A DNA stretch of 16,301 bases from CAYMJM01 sp964391325 (GCA_964391325.1 CAYMJM010000018.1:1-16301); one strand, 5' to 3'; shown: positions 6,137-13,975, counted from the first letter of the stretch. Program-made: numbers and translations. The notes: a model not told the origin generated them from the sequence alone.

Positions 6137-7813
6137 TCAATGAATTCTAACATCTTTAAGTTTCATTTGGATTGAAATATTGCCATTCCACTTGTTTGAA
6201 GCTAGGTTCCCTACGACATCAGTATAGTCTCCAATAGATAGCTCCTTCTGCAAGTCCTGGTCCATATTAAAACCTACAACTTCCAGGTGTCTTAGTTTCT
6301 CATCTGTTAAGTTTAATTTCATGTGTTGTCTACTTTGTCCCAGACTTTGCTTGCCTAAAATTTTCAAGTTATTGATTTGAAATACAGGAGTAGGATTGCC
6401 AAATCCGTAAGGCTCCAGTTTTTCAAGCCACTCAATCAGCTCAAGCGTTACATCAGATAGCTCTATCTCGTCATCTATATTTACCCTCTTACTCATGTCT
6501 TCTTCCGTAATTTCTTCCTCTGCTATAGCTTCCAGCATTGACTTGAGAGTTTCAATATTTTTATAGTTTAGAGAAAATCCTGCTGCCTGGACATGTCCTC
6601 CATATCGTGTCAGTAGTTTGCTGTTTCTTCTTAATGCTTCTGTAATATTAAAACTGCTTATACTTCTGGCAGATGCTACGACAATATCGTTTTGGATAGT
6701 CGCACAAATGGCAGGACGATTGTACTTTTCGCAAAGTCTTCCTGCAACTAATCCTATTACCCCCTCATTCCATCCTTCGCTATATACAAACAAAAGCTTC
6801 TTATCTTTTAGCTCCACCTGTAAAGTTTTTTCTGCTTGAGTCAACGTTTCTATAGTTAGGTTCTGTCTTTCTGTGTTTAACTCGTTCAAGGTTTCAATAT
6901 ACTCTTCTGCTTTTTGAATGCTCTTTGTAGAAAACAGTCTAACTGCATTTAGTGCAGAGTCTAGTCTACCAGCTGCGTTAATTCTGGGACCTATGATAAA
7001 TCCCACATCATAAGTATTTATATTTTTACTACTAAGCCCCAGTTTCTTTACTAAGGTCTGTAACCCTACATTTGTGCTTTGAGAAATCCTCTCCAGGCCG
7101 AGCTTTACTATTACCCTGTTCTCATCTATCAGAGGCATCACATCACATATCGTGCCAATACTGACCAAATCTATATACTGCATAAAATCAGCTTCGCTTT
7201 GTCCAGTATGTCGCACTATGGCATCTATCAGTTTCCAGGCTACAGCTGCCCCACTAATATCAGGAAAGGGGTATTTTGAGTCTCTCCTTCTCGGGTGTAT
7301 CACTGGATAGTCAAATTCTTCATCTTCCGGCAGTGTATGATGGTCTGTAATGATGAAGTCTATGGAGGAAAACTTGTTAATTATTTCTTTGTCTCTTACT
7401 CCGCAATCAACTGTAATAATCAGTTTTACATCCTGAGACTGCAGTTCTTTTAGTGCCTCTTCATTCAAGCCGTATCCTTCAGTAAAGCGAGACGGTATAT
7501 ATGGTATAACATCTACTTTAAGATGTCTGTAAAGGAAGTCCCATAAGATAGATGTTGCAGTAACTCCGTCGGCATCATAGTCCCCATATATTACGATCTT
7601 TTCTTTCCTTTTTTTCGCTAACAAGATTCTTTCTATTGCTTCCTCCATGTCAGGCATAAGAAAAGGATCGTATATATCTGTAATCTTTGGATTTAAAAAT
7701 TTCTCCAACTTTGCTGAAGTGTCTATACCTCTATTAACCAGGGTATTACTAATAATTTCTGGTACCTCTTTCAGCCTCTTCTTATTTTTTTTTGTTTTAT
7801 TCTTCCAGTCCAT
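6137..7813 (-). CDS. recJ: Single-stranded-DNA-specific exonuclease RecJ
   Basis: RecJ degrades single-stranded DNA 5' to 3' in recombinational and mismatch repair. In order from ATG 7811-7813: GDYDADGVTAT with metal-ligand Asp78/80/82; TVDCGV (Asp136); the hallmark DHH at 157-159; SGAAVAWKL; IGPRINAAGR; then a DHHA1 domain with EGWNEGVIGLVAGRL, SARS and RYGGHVQAAGFSL; and a C-terminal OB-like region. At 558 residues it has the usual size for bacterial RecJ. The frame also opens at a TTG two codons upstream (7817-7819), but the ATG is the more credible start. The N-terminus is very basic (KNKTKKNKKRLK). It ends in TGA, the clearest use of TGA as a true stop in this window. Confidence 0.95.
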   Translation of the reverse strand: MDWKNKTKKNKKRLKEVPEIISNTLVNRGIDTSAKLEKFLNPKITDIYDPFLMPDMEEAIERILLAKKRKEKIVIYGDYDADGVTATSILWDFLYRHLKVDVIPYIPSRFTEGYGLNEEALKELQSQDVKLIITVDCGVRDKEIINKFSSIDFIITDHHTLPEDEEFDYPVIHPRRRDSKYPFPDISGAAVAWKLIDAIVRHTGQSEADFMQYIDLVSIGTICDVMPLIDENRVIVKLGLERISQSTNVGLQTLVKKLGLSSKNINTYDVGFIIGPRINAAGRLDSALNAVRLFSTKSIQKAEEYIETLNELNTERQNLTIETLTQAEKTLQVELKDKKLLFVYSEGWNEGVIGLVAGRLCEKYNRPAICATIQNDIVVASARSISSFNITEALRRNSKLLTRYGGHVQAAGFSLNYKNIETLKSMLEAIAEEEITEEDMSKRVNIDDEIELSDVTLELIEWLEKLEPYGFGNPTPVFQINNLKILGKQSLGQSRQHMKLNLTDEKLRHLEVVGFNMDQDLQKELSIGDYTDVVGNLASNKWNGNISIQMKLKDVRIH

Positions 7814-7874
7814 AACCAAAGTCTATCATAAACAGAAAAATACCAGCTTAAAATATAATTAAGGGAAATTGAAT

Positions 7875-8444
7875 TTACGACCTAATCTTTTTTATCTCTC
7901 GGTATATATAATAACTAACGAGAGAAATCCCTGAAATTATCGCAATATATATCAAAACTCTAATAATTTGGTGTTGAAGTTTGGCTTGTTTATACTCCTC
8001 GCTTAATGGAATGATTTCCTTGTTATCATTAAACTCTATTTGTATAGAGTCTGTAGAAATATAGTTTGCGTCTGCTTTAATAGCAGTAACAACAGCCTCT
8101 ACCTGATACTTACCTTGACCAGCAGGGACAACTAATTTCTTGACTATGGTTGTTCTTCCTTCATATATTGTAGCCCTGCTTCTGAATAAATCTGTTTCTG
8201 ATGCTAGTTTTATTCCGCGAGGGAGATTCCATTCTACAATTACTCTGTCAGAATCGATTCCTGATTTGATATCTGCCACTAGAAAAAATTCTTTTGAACC
8301 TGGGTCCTGCACCTCATGACTGAGAATAATGTCCAAATCTCTCTCATCGCTTTGCTGAAGCTCTGTTGACTCCAGGTCCTGGGCCAAAGCCATCGTAGCC
8401 AAAGCAAAGAGGATGATAGTACCAAACAGAATAATTTTCTTCAT
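7875..8444 (-). CDS. Secreted, C-terminally membrane-anchored protein of unknown function
   Basis: The protein has 189 residues. A signal peptide (MKK, hydrophobic core, ALAQ) suggests cleavage near residue 21. The mature part at about 25-140 is rich in beta-type sequence and resembles an Ig-like or CARDB-like domain (for example RVIVEWNLPRGIKLASE and GQGKYQVEAVVTAI). A transmembrane helix at about 162-182 and a short basic tail (REIKKIRS) close it. The topology is an exported domain with a C-terminal anchor. I recognise no family and see no catalytic motif or cysteine. It lies between gatB and recJ on the same strand, 35 bp after gatB, with its own extended -10 box. Confidence 0.7.
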   Translation of the reverse strand: MKKIILFGTIILFALATMALAQDLESTELQQSDERDLDIILSHEVQDPGSKEFFLVADIKSGIDSDRVIVEWNLPRGIKLASETDLFRSRATIYEGRTTIVKKLVVPAGQGKYQVEAVVTAIKADANYISTDSIQIEFNDNKEIIPLSEEYKQAKLQHQIIRVLIYIAIISGISLVSYYIYREIKKIRS

Positions 8445-8466
8445 ATATCGTTCTTAAACTAATCCT

Positions 8467-8475
8467 ATAATACCA
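8467..8475 (-). promoter_or_regulatory. Extended -10 promoter of the 189-residue exported protein
   Basis: TGG-TATTAT on the minus strand (TGn at 8473-8475, TATTAT at 8467-8472) ends 22 nt before the ATG. It lies between the gatB stop and this gene, so the gene may be expressed independently of gatAB. Confidence 0.4.
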
Positions 8476-8479
8476 GAGA

Positions 8480-9925
8480 TTATAGACTTTGTAATAACTT
8501 CTCCAATAGCTGCCTGGCCAATATAGGATCAGCCTGTCCTTTAGTCTCTTTCATTACTTGCCCCACAAGGAATTTTATTGCATTTGCATTTCGGTTTTTA
8601 TAGTCCTCTACGATTTTAGGATTTGCTTCGATCACCTTAGAGACTATTTTCGCCAGTTTATCCTGGTCTCCAATAATTGCAAGATTATTTTTACGGATAA
8701 CGTCTTCAGGACTTTCGCCTGTATTGAAAACAGTACTCAAAACATCTTTTGCTATATTTTTGGAGACACTACCTGATTGAACCAACTGTACTAGCTCTAC
8801 AAGATATTCGGGTGTTACTTTGCTGTTTGATAAAATAACAGAATGCTTTTTACTTAACTTTCGCAAATCACCTACCAGCCAATTTGATAAGTCTTTTGCT
8901 AACTTGGCCGGCTGGGGAGCCTGAGCCAAGGCATCTTCAAAAAAACTATATAAAGATTTGTATGAAACTATCGTCTCAGCTGTATCAGGCTCTAATTGAT
9001 AATCTTGGATATATCGCCATTTTTTCTCTTGAGGCAGCTCTGGAATTTCTTTTCTAACGTTTTCTATTTGTTTTTTATCAAATCTCATTGGAGGGATATC
9101 CGGTTCAGGGAAATAACGGTAATCAGCCGAGCCTTCTTTGCTTCTTTGAGATATGGTAACTCCTGACATATCTCTAACACCGCGGGTCTCCTGCTCTATT
9201 TGTTTACCGCTATTTAATAGTTCCGTCTGTCTTTTCACCTCATAATCTATTACCTTTTGCAAAACTGATATAGATCCGATGTTTTTAATCTCAACTTTAT
9301 AATCAGGCAGACGCTTAGACTCTGATGGGTGGATACTGATATTAAGCTCGTATCGCATCTGGCCTTTTTCCATATCTGCATTACTGATATCGCAATACCT
9401 GATAATCTGTCTTAGTCTCTTGGCAAAAGCATCAACTTCTTCTTTTGAGGTGAAATCTGGTTCAGTGACAATCTCTATCAATGGTACGCCGGATTTATTA
9501 AAATCAAGCAAAGTTTTGTCTCCTTTGTGGATGGATTTTCCTGTATCTTCTTCCATATGAACTCTAGTTATCCTAATTCTCCTCGCATCTCCAGCAGTAT
9601 CAATCTCAACGAATCCGTTTACCCCAATAGGCTGATCATACTGACTTATCTGATAACCTTTAGGTAAATCAGGATAAAAATAATTTTTTCTATCAAACTT
9701 TGATTCTTCAGAAATTTCACAATTTAGAGCAAGTGCAAGTATAATACATTGTTTTATAGCTTGTTTGTTGGGCACTGGTAATGCCCCTGGGAGACCTAGA
9801 CAGGTCGGACAAGTATGTGTATTGGGTGCCAATTCAAAATATTTTGAGGAACACCCACAGAACATCTTTGAAAGCGTTTTAGGTTGTAAGTGTATTTCTA
9901 AGCCGATTATTGGTTGATATTGCAT
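8480..9925 (-). CDS. gatB: Asp-tRNA(Asn)/Glu-tRNA(Gln) amidotransferase subunit B
   Basis: GatB binds the misacylated tRNA and activates its carboxylate with ATP before ammonia from GatA is added. Seen: PIIGLEIHLQ at the start; a zinc-type Cys set Cys23-Gly-Cys25 ... Cys39-Pro-Thr-Cys42; FDRKNYFYPDLPKGYQISQY; TEPDF; MRYELNISI; the RSKEGSADYRYFPEPDIPP segment (about 263-281); and a C-terminal YqeY-like helical domain ending with FLVGQVMKETKGQADP. At 481 residues it has normal family length. QPKTLSKMF replaces the more usual Q-L-x-T-x-SKMF. It starts 19 bp after the gatA stop without an intervening promoter, so gatA-gatB are one transcript. Confidence 0.97.
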   Translation of the reverse strand: MQYQPIIGLEIHLQPKTLSKMFCGCSSKYFELAPNTHTCPTCLGLPGALPVPNKQAIKQCIILALALNCEISEESKFDRKNYFYPDLPKGYQISQYDQPIGVNGFVEIDTAGDARRIRITRVHMEEDTGKSIHKGDKTLLDFNKSGVPLIEIVTEPDFTSKEEVDAFAKRLRQIIRYCDISNADMEKGQMRYELNISIHPSESKRLPDYKVEIKNIGSISVLQKVIDYEVKRQTELLNSGKQIEQETRGVRDMSGVTISQRSKEGSADYRYFPEPDIPPMRFDKKQIENVRKEIPELPQEKKWRYIQDYQLEPDTAETIVSYKSLYSFFEDALAQAPQPAKLAKDLSNWLVGDLRKLSKKHSVILSNSKVTPEYLVELVQLVQSGSVSKNIAKDVLSTVFNTGESPEDVIRKNNLAIIGDQDKLAKIVSKVIEANPKIVEDYKNRNANAIKFLVGQVMKETKGQADPILARQLLEKLLQSL

Positions 9926-9944
9926 CTACTTACAATAATAACTA

Positions 9945-11369
9945 CTAAATTTCGAATCCATTTATAATTGTTTCATACGCATAGGCTGTATTCAGCACGT
10001 TCAGCTCATCTTTTTGTTTTGCAACTATTTGCATTCCGATCGGCAGATTGTTATGGTCTTTTCCAATGGGAATGCTTATACAGGGTAGCCCTGCTAATGC
10101 ACTTGCTTCTGTCAGCTGATCTGCCAATTCTCCAAAAATTGGATTGTTATTTGTAACGCCGATTTTAGGAGCAGTAGTAGGCATAGTTGGACCTACTATT
10201 ACATCTACCTTATCAAAAGCCTGATGAAAATCTTGAATAATCATAGTTCTTACCTTTTGAGCTTTTTTGTAATAAGCATCGTAGTAGCCTGCAGATAGAG
10301 TATAGGCGCCAGTCATGCTTCGTTGCTTGGCCTCATTTCCAAAACCCTCTCCTCTATTATAGGAAATCTGCTCTAGGATACTCTCAGCTTCTTGGTCTGC
10401 ATAGTGTCCATAGCGAATGCCATCAATTCTTGCCAGATTGGAAGATACTTCACTTCTACACACTACGGTATAGACAGCTACGGCATACTTCGGATCAAGC
10501 AGATCCATATCGACCAAGATTGCTCCAGCTTTTTCATATTCTCTTAAAGCATCAACAACTGCTTCAGTAACTTCCTTGTTGATCCTGTCATCAAAGTACT
10601 GTTTAGGAACTCCAATTCTCAACCCCTTAATTTGTGAAGATAATTTACCAGTTAAATCTAAAGCAGGTTCGTCTAGAGATGTAGCATCTTTTGGATCTTT
10701 ACCTGATAAAATCTTAAGCAATACAGCTGCATCCTCAATGTTTGTTGTAAATACTCCTGGTCGATCCAGGGAAGATCCCATAGCTATCAGCCCATATCTG
10801 CTGATTCTTCCGTAAGTAGGAGTAAATCCAACTACTCCACACCAAGCTGCAGGACCTCTTACAGAGCCGGCAGTTTCCGAGCCAATAGAATAAACACAAA
10901 GCCCTGCAGCCACAGCTGCAGCACTACCACCACTGGAACCTCCTGGAACATGTTCCATATTATGAGGGTTTTTAGTTATAAAAAAATCTGAGGTTTCTGT
11001 ACTGGAGCCATGCGCAAAAGCATCCATATTTGTTTTTCCCATAAGCATAGCCCCTGCTTCCAATAAACGCACCGTTACAGTTGCATTATAAGGAGATTGA
11101 TAATTTTTTAAGATATTAGAACTGGCAGTAGTATGAGTGCCAACCCAATTATAATTATCTTTTATCGAAGCAGGAATCCCGTATAAATCACCTTTTACTG
11201 GCACCAGGCTGTCTTTTGCCTTATCAAATGTATAAGAGACAAAAGCTCTTAAAGTAGGATCCACTTCCTCAATTAAATTTTTGGAATGCTCGTACAACTG
11301 TACAGCTATATCTTTATTTCCTTTAATATCTTCACGTAGAACTTTAATTGAAAGGGTTTTTAAATTCAT
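9945..11369 (-). CDS. gatA: Asp-tRNA(Asn)/Glu-tRNA(Gln) amidotransferase subunit A
   Basis: GatA is the glutaminase of GatCAB, an amidase-signature enzyme releasing ammonia that travels to GatB. The Ser-cisSer-Lys triad can be placed by family spacing: Lys70 in SIKDN, cis-Ser145 in PGGSSGGSAAA, nucleophile Ser169 in GSETAGSVRGPA. The family norm around the nucleophile is DTGGS(I/V)RQPA; here it reads ETAGSVRGPA, which keeps the Ser but changes three neighbours. CGVVGFTPTYGRISRYGL and SSLDRPG follow. The protein has 474 residues, normal length. The C-terminal part contains the usual PTMPTTAPKIG and LPCISIP segments. The gene begins 53 bp after tRNA-Asn on the same strand with no clear promoter or terminator between. 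Confidence 0.97.
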   Translation of the reverse strand: MNLKTLSIKVLREDIKGNKDIAVQLYEHSKNLIEEVDPTLRAFVSYTFDKAKDSLVPVKGDLYGIPASIKDNYNWVGTHTTASSNILKNYQSPYNATVTVRLLEAGAMLMGKTNMDAFAHGSSTETSDFFITKNPHNMEHVPGGSSGGSAAAVAAGLCVYSIGSETAGSVRGPAAWCGVVGFTPTYGRISRYGLIAMGSSLDRPGVFTTNIEDAAVLLKILSGKDPKDATSLDEPALDLTGKLSSQIKGLRIGVPKQYFDDRINKEVTEAVVDALREYEKAGAILVDMDLLDPKYAVAVYTVVCRSEVSSNLARIDGIRYGHYADQEAESILEQISYNRGEGFGNEAKQRSMTGAYTLSAGYYDAYYKKAQKVRTMIIQDFHQAFDKVDVIVGPTMPTTAPKIGVTNNNPIFGELADQLTEASALAGLPCISIPIGKDHNNLPIGMQIVAKQKDELNVLNTAYAYETIINGFEI

Positions 11370-11422
11370 GTTAGTGCAGTATTAACAATTTGAGTCTATC
11401 AATTTTATAATTAATTTGAAAG

Positions 11423-11494
11423 CTGGCTGGCTAGGATTCGAACCTAGAATCCCCCGGTTAACAGCCGGGTGCAATACCGTTATGCTACCAGCCA
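11423..11494 (-). tRNA. tRNA-Asn (anticodon GUU)
   Basis: A full cloverleaf can be folded on the minus strand. The acceptor stem is TGGCTGG (11488-11494) with CCAGCCA (11424-11430), discriminator G at 11423. A D arm with GCA/TGC follows. The anticodon stem is CCCGG/CCGGG with loop CTGTTAA (anticodon GTT). There is a 5-nt variable loop and a T arm CTAGG-TTCGAAT-CCTAG. The U1-A72 pair and G73 discriminator match bacterial tRNA-Asn. CCA is not encoded. The gene stands directly upstream of gatA, whose product takes part in amidating Asp-tRNA(Asn). Confidence 0.95.
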
Positions 11495-11527
11495 AAAAAT
11501 AAATACTCTGGGCTAAAGCCCAGAGTA
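11495..11527 (-). terminator. Hairpin with U-tract immediately before tRNA-Asn
   Basis: A perfect inverted repeat TACTCTGGGCT/AGCCCAGAGTA (11504-11527) is followed on the minus strand by TTTATTTTTT (11494-11503), which runs into the first base of tRNA-Asn. By form it is an intrinsic terminator reading leftward. If it terminates efficiently, the tRNA promoter would have to lie within it; the alternative is a 5'-leader hairpin used in tRNA processing. Confidence 0.6.
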
Positions 11528-11603
11528 CTGTTTCGCTCTGATGCCTTCGGCCATTTTAAATCCGCTTCATCTCCAGATTAAAGCCTGGAATATTTGCGGT
11601 CTT
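11528..11603 (-). other. Segment between two terminators, possible small structured RNA or repeat
   Basis: These 76 nt are bounded on both sides by minus-strand terminator hairpins and are richer in G+C than the surroundings. On the minus strand they contain small hairpins, CCAG...CTGG near 11572-11587 and ATGGCC-GAA-GGCAT near 11543-11556. No ORF of useful length is present. A candidate -10 (TAAAAT) lies within, but the -35 is poor. Together with the following hairpin it could be a small RNA with its own terminator, or an REP-like repeat; neither can be settled from one copy. Confidence 0.3.
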
Positions 11604-11607
11604 GAAA

Positions 11608-11629
11608 TAAAAAACCCGCTTTTGCGGGT
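11608..11629 (-). terminator. Intrinsic terminator of the ABC transporter transcript
   Basis: On the minus strand the stem ACCCGC-AAAA-GCGGGT (11614-11629) is followed by TTTTTTATTTC: a textbook GC stem, tetraloop and U-tract. It lies about 190 nt after the ABC gene stop, the first strong terminator met by that transcript. Outer bases GAAATA/TATTTC (11604-11609, 11629-11634) could lengthen the stem. Confidence 0.8.
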
Positions 11630-11640
11630 ATTTCAAAGTC

Positions 11641-11686
11641 AAAATCAAAATACCCGACTATAGCGAGTTTGTATTATTTTGATTTT
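11641..11686. repeat. AT-rich inverted repeat enclosing a weak stem
   Basis: AAAATCAAAAT (11641-11651) pairs with ATTTTGATTTT (11676-11686), 11 of 11 bp. On the minus strand the enclosed ACTCG...CGGGT forms a second small stem with one G-U pair and is followed by ATTTTGATTTT. It may be a weak upstream terminator in tandem with the one at 11608-11629. Confidence 0.45.
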
Positions 11687-11710
11687 GGTTTAAAGTTTCA
11701 ATCAACATAG

Positions 11711-11790
11711 TAGCTAATTAATCTGAATTACGGGCTAGTACTTAAGGTCTTTGCCCAAGTTTTCACTAATTCATAATCTGCACTAATTAT
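11711..11790. repeat. Possible decayed relative of the 197-bp element
   Basis: The left part (from 11711) matches the terminal repeat of the 4065-4261 element around an exact TGAATTACGG core (11724-11733), with TAG.TAA before it. The right part, CACTAATTCATAATCTG near 11764-11780, resembles the opposite end CACTAATCCGTAATTCAC of that element. The interior is only about 30 nt, so if related it has lost the REP units. CACTAATT recurs at 11781 and, inverted, at the stop of the ABC gene (11813-11820). Confidence 0.3.
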
Positions 11791-11814
11791 ATATAAATCC
11801 AACGTTAATATCAA

Positions 11815-13581
11815 TTAGTGGATCTCGAAATTCTTAAGGAGCTTCTTATTTCCCTCTACTTGATACTTTAATAAGTTAGAATATATACCTTCTTTAGCTG
11901 ACAGCTCTTGTGGACTCCCTTGATCTATCACTCTTCCTTTGTCAATTACTAAAATCCTATCTACTCCTTGGATAGTCGAGAGTCTATGCGCAATGATAAT
12001 CACCATTCTATCCTTCATAAGATTTTCCAAAGCCTCCTGCACCAGAGCCTCTGATCTGGAATCCAGATTGCTTGTTGCTTCATCAAGTATTAAAATCGGA
12101 GGATCGTTGAGTAACGCTCTGGCAATCTGGATTCTCTGTTTTTGTCCGCCGGAAAGCTTAACTCCCCGTTCCCCCACCAATGTATCTAAACCATCTTTCA
12201 TATTCTTCACAAACTCATATGCATTAGCTTGCTTTAGTGCTTGAATAATGCTCTCATCATCAGCCTCAAGCCCATATGCAACATTTTCTCTTATTGTGGA
12301 AGAAAAAAGCTCGTTATCCTGAAAGACAAGCGCCATATTGTTTCTAATGTATCTGGCATCTAAATCAGCATAATCCCTGCCCTTCAATAGTATCCTGCCG
12401 ACTGTTGGCTCATAAAATTTTAAAATGAGATTAATAATGGTAGTCTTACCAGCGCCGCTATGTCCTACTAATGCAACTTTTTCTTTTGGGTGTAGGGTAA
12501 AAGAAAGATTCTCTAATACTTCATCTGAATCTCTGTACTTAAAGCCTACATTCTGAAACTCTATAGATGGATTTTGGATCCGTTTTCTGTCTATGCTATC
12601 ACTTAAGAACCCTTCTTCCTGCAAATCCAGTATTTCAAAAAATTCTTTAGATCCACTTTCCGTGTTTTGTATCTGAGTCAAGATAAACGACATAGCAAAT
12701 AAAGGACGTCTTACTTCTGATACTAATTGAATTATCAATACCATCTCTCCGATGCTGATGTTCCCCTGAAAAGCACTATAAAATACAACTACGCTAACCC
12801 CTAGTATAACGATATTTAGTCCTGAATTACGCAAAAAATCGTATATGTGAAACGTAGAACTTTGTTTCGCATATATTTTATTTGATTGATCTATTTGGTT
12901 GGAAATAAAGTCGTATTCTGTTTTTTCATTATTAAAGCTCTTGACTACTTTTATACTGGATATCACCTCCTGAATACGACCTCTGGTTATATCTTCTATC
13001 CTATTTTTCTTTACTTCTTCTTTTCCCCATTTTTTAGCCGACACGTAACTAATCGAAATATACAGGGGGAACAGCAAAGTCACAAATATAGCAGTTGGAA
13101 GATTGTAGTACACAAGTATGAGTATAGTGAAAATTGTTTGCAGGATAGTCGGTAAGATAAAGTTAGTTGCAGTATTTGTAAATCCTTTAATTGAATTAAT
13201 ACCACGGCTCAACTGGTTTACAATCTTTCCTGATATTTCTGAATCGAAGTAAGCTTGAGGTAAAAACAGCACTTTTTGATAAAATTTCTCAGTTAAGTAT
13301 TTTTGTAACTGCGCAGAGAAATGATCACCAAGTCTCTCACTAGCAGAGGATAAAAGTGAAGAAATAATATTTATGGCGAAACCCAAAGCTATCAGAATAA
13401 ACAATGTATCAACACTCCCATCTCCTGTTTTGATGTTATCTTCTATCTCATCAACTATAGCTTTAGAAACCAGAGGATAAACCTGACTAAGTAACGCAGT
13501 AAGAAAAATCAGGAGAGCAAGCAGGAGTTCTATTCTTATAAGAGGCTTAGTGAGCTTTATGATTCTATAAATATTACGCAT
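11815..13581 (-). CDS. ABC exporter half-transporter (fused permease and ATPase, MsbA/LmrA-like)
   Basis: This is a 588-residue half-transporter that should work as a homodimer in the cytoplasmic membrane. The N-terminal type IV exporter domain holds six hydrophobic helices (about 17-40, 60-80, 133-153, 158-178, 252-272, 275-295). The C-terminal ATPase has Walker A GHSGAGKTT (373-381, Lys379), Q-loop Gln421 in VFQDNELF, signature LSGGQ (476-480), Walker B LILD followed by Glu501, D-loop SNLD and H-loop His532. All catalytic residues are present. Substrate cannot be told: lipid, drug or peptide exporters share this plan. It lies 70 bp downstream of gatC with no obvious promoter in the gap, so co-transcription with gatC is likely; a strong terminator follows. 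Confidence 0.93.
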   Translation of the reverse strand: MRNIYRIIKLTKPLIRIELLLALLIFLTALLSQVYPLVSKAIVDEIEDNIKTGDGSVDTLFILIALGFAINIISSLLSSASERLGDHFSAQLQKYLTEKFYQKVLFLPQAYFDSEISGKIVNQLSRGINSIKGFTNTATNFILPTILQTIFTILILVYYNLPTAIFVTLLFPLYISISYVSAKKWGKEEVKKNRIEDITRGRIQEVISSIKVVKSFNNEKTEYDFISNQIDQSNKIYAKQSSTFHIYDFLRNSGLNIVILGVSVVVFYSAFQGNISIGEMVLIIQLVSEVRRPLFAMSFILTQIQNTESGSKEFFEILDLQEEGFLSDSIDRKRIQNPSIEFQNVGFKYRDSDEVLENLSFTLHPKEKVALVGHSGAGKTTIINLILKFYEPTVGRILLKGRDYADLDARYIRNNMALVFQDNELFSSTIRENVAYGLEADDESIIQALKQANAYEFVKNMKDGLDTLVGERGVKLSGGQKQRIQIARALLNDPPILILDEATSNLDSRSEALVQEALENLMKDRMVIIIAHRLSTIQGVDRILVIDKGRVIDQGSPQELSAKEGIYSNLLKYQVEGNKKLLKNFEIH

Positions 13582-13651
13582 AATGAAGATAAAAACACTT
13601 TAACCTAAAGGAGAAGCTTGCATCCCTCATCCTCAGCAGAGCGCTAAGTAT

Positions 13652-13951
13652 TTATTTTCTGACAACTCTTTGTACTACTACATATCCATCTTGCACTTTG
13701 TGCGCATTGGAAATAGCATCTTCCTGTAACAGGCTGTTCTCTACGATATCATCCTTAAACACATTAATTAGACCAATACTCTGGGAGGTTATATCAACAT
13801 CTTCCGTGTTTAACTCTTCAAACACATCTGTATAATCCAAAACTGTCTCCAGCTGATCGGCATAATCATCCAATTCTTCATCTGGAACAAAAATTTTGAT
13901 CAAATTAGCAATAGCAGAAATTTCCTTTTTAGTGAGTTTGTTCTTAGACAT
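13652..13951 (-). CDS. gatC: Asp-tRNA(Asn)/Glu-tRNA(Gln) amidotransferase subunit C
   Basis: GatC is the small clamp that wraps around GatA and steadies its contact with GatB. The product has 99 residues, close to the family's usual 95. Features: LTKKEISAIANLIKIFVPDEEL at the start matches the family's helix pair (eV..iA.LA.i...eeE); YADQLETVLDYTDVFEELNTEDVD matches the qL..iL.yv..L..vDt.gv segment; and the C-terminal FKDDIVENSLLQEDAISNAH...GYVVVQRVV matches the lreD...l..eeal.nap...gyf.Vp.v segment. It is separated from gatA and gatB by the ABC gene and tRNA-Asn. Assignment is secure because gatA and gatB are nearby and no other gatC is seen. Confidence 0.92.
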   Translation of the reverse strand: MSKNKLTKKEISAIANLIKIFVPDEELDDYADQLETVLDYTDVFEELNTEDVDITSQSIGLINVFKDDIVENSLLQEDAISNAHKVQDGYVVVQRVVRK

Positions 13952-13975
13952 AGTAGTAATATTTCGGTTTCACAA

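Noticed and set aside
13612..13650. Terminator between gatC and the ABC gene
   Set aside because: A 6-bp stem CTTAGC/GCTGAG can be drawn on the minus strand, but it has no U-tract; read-through into the ABC gene is more likely.
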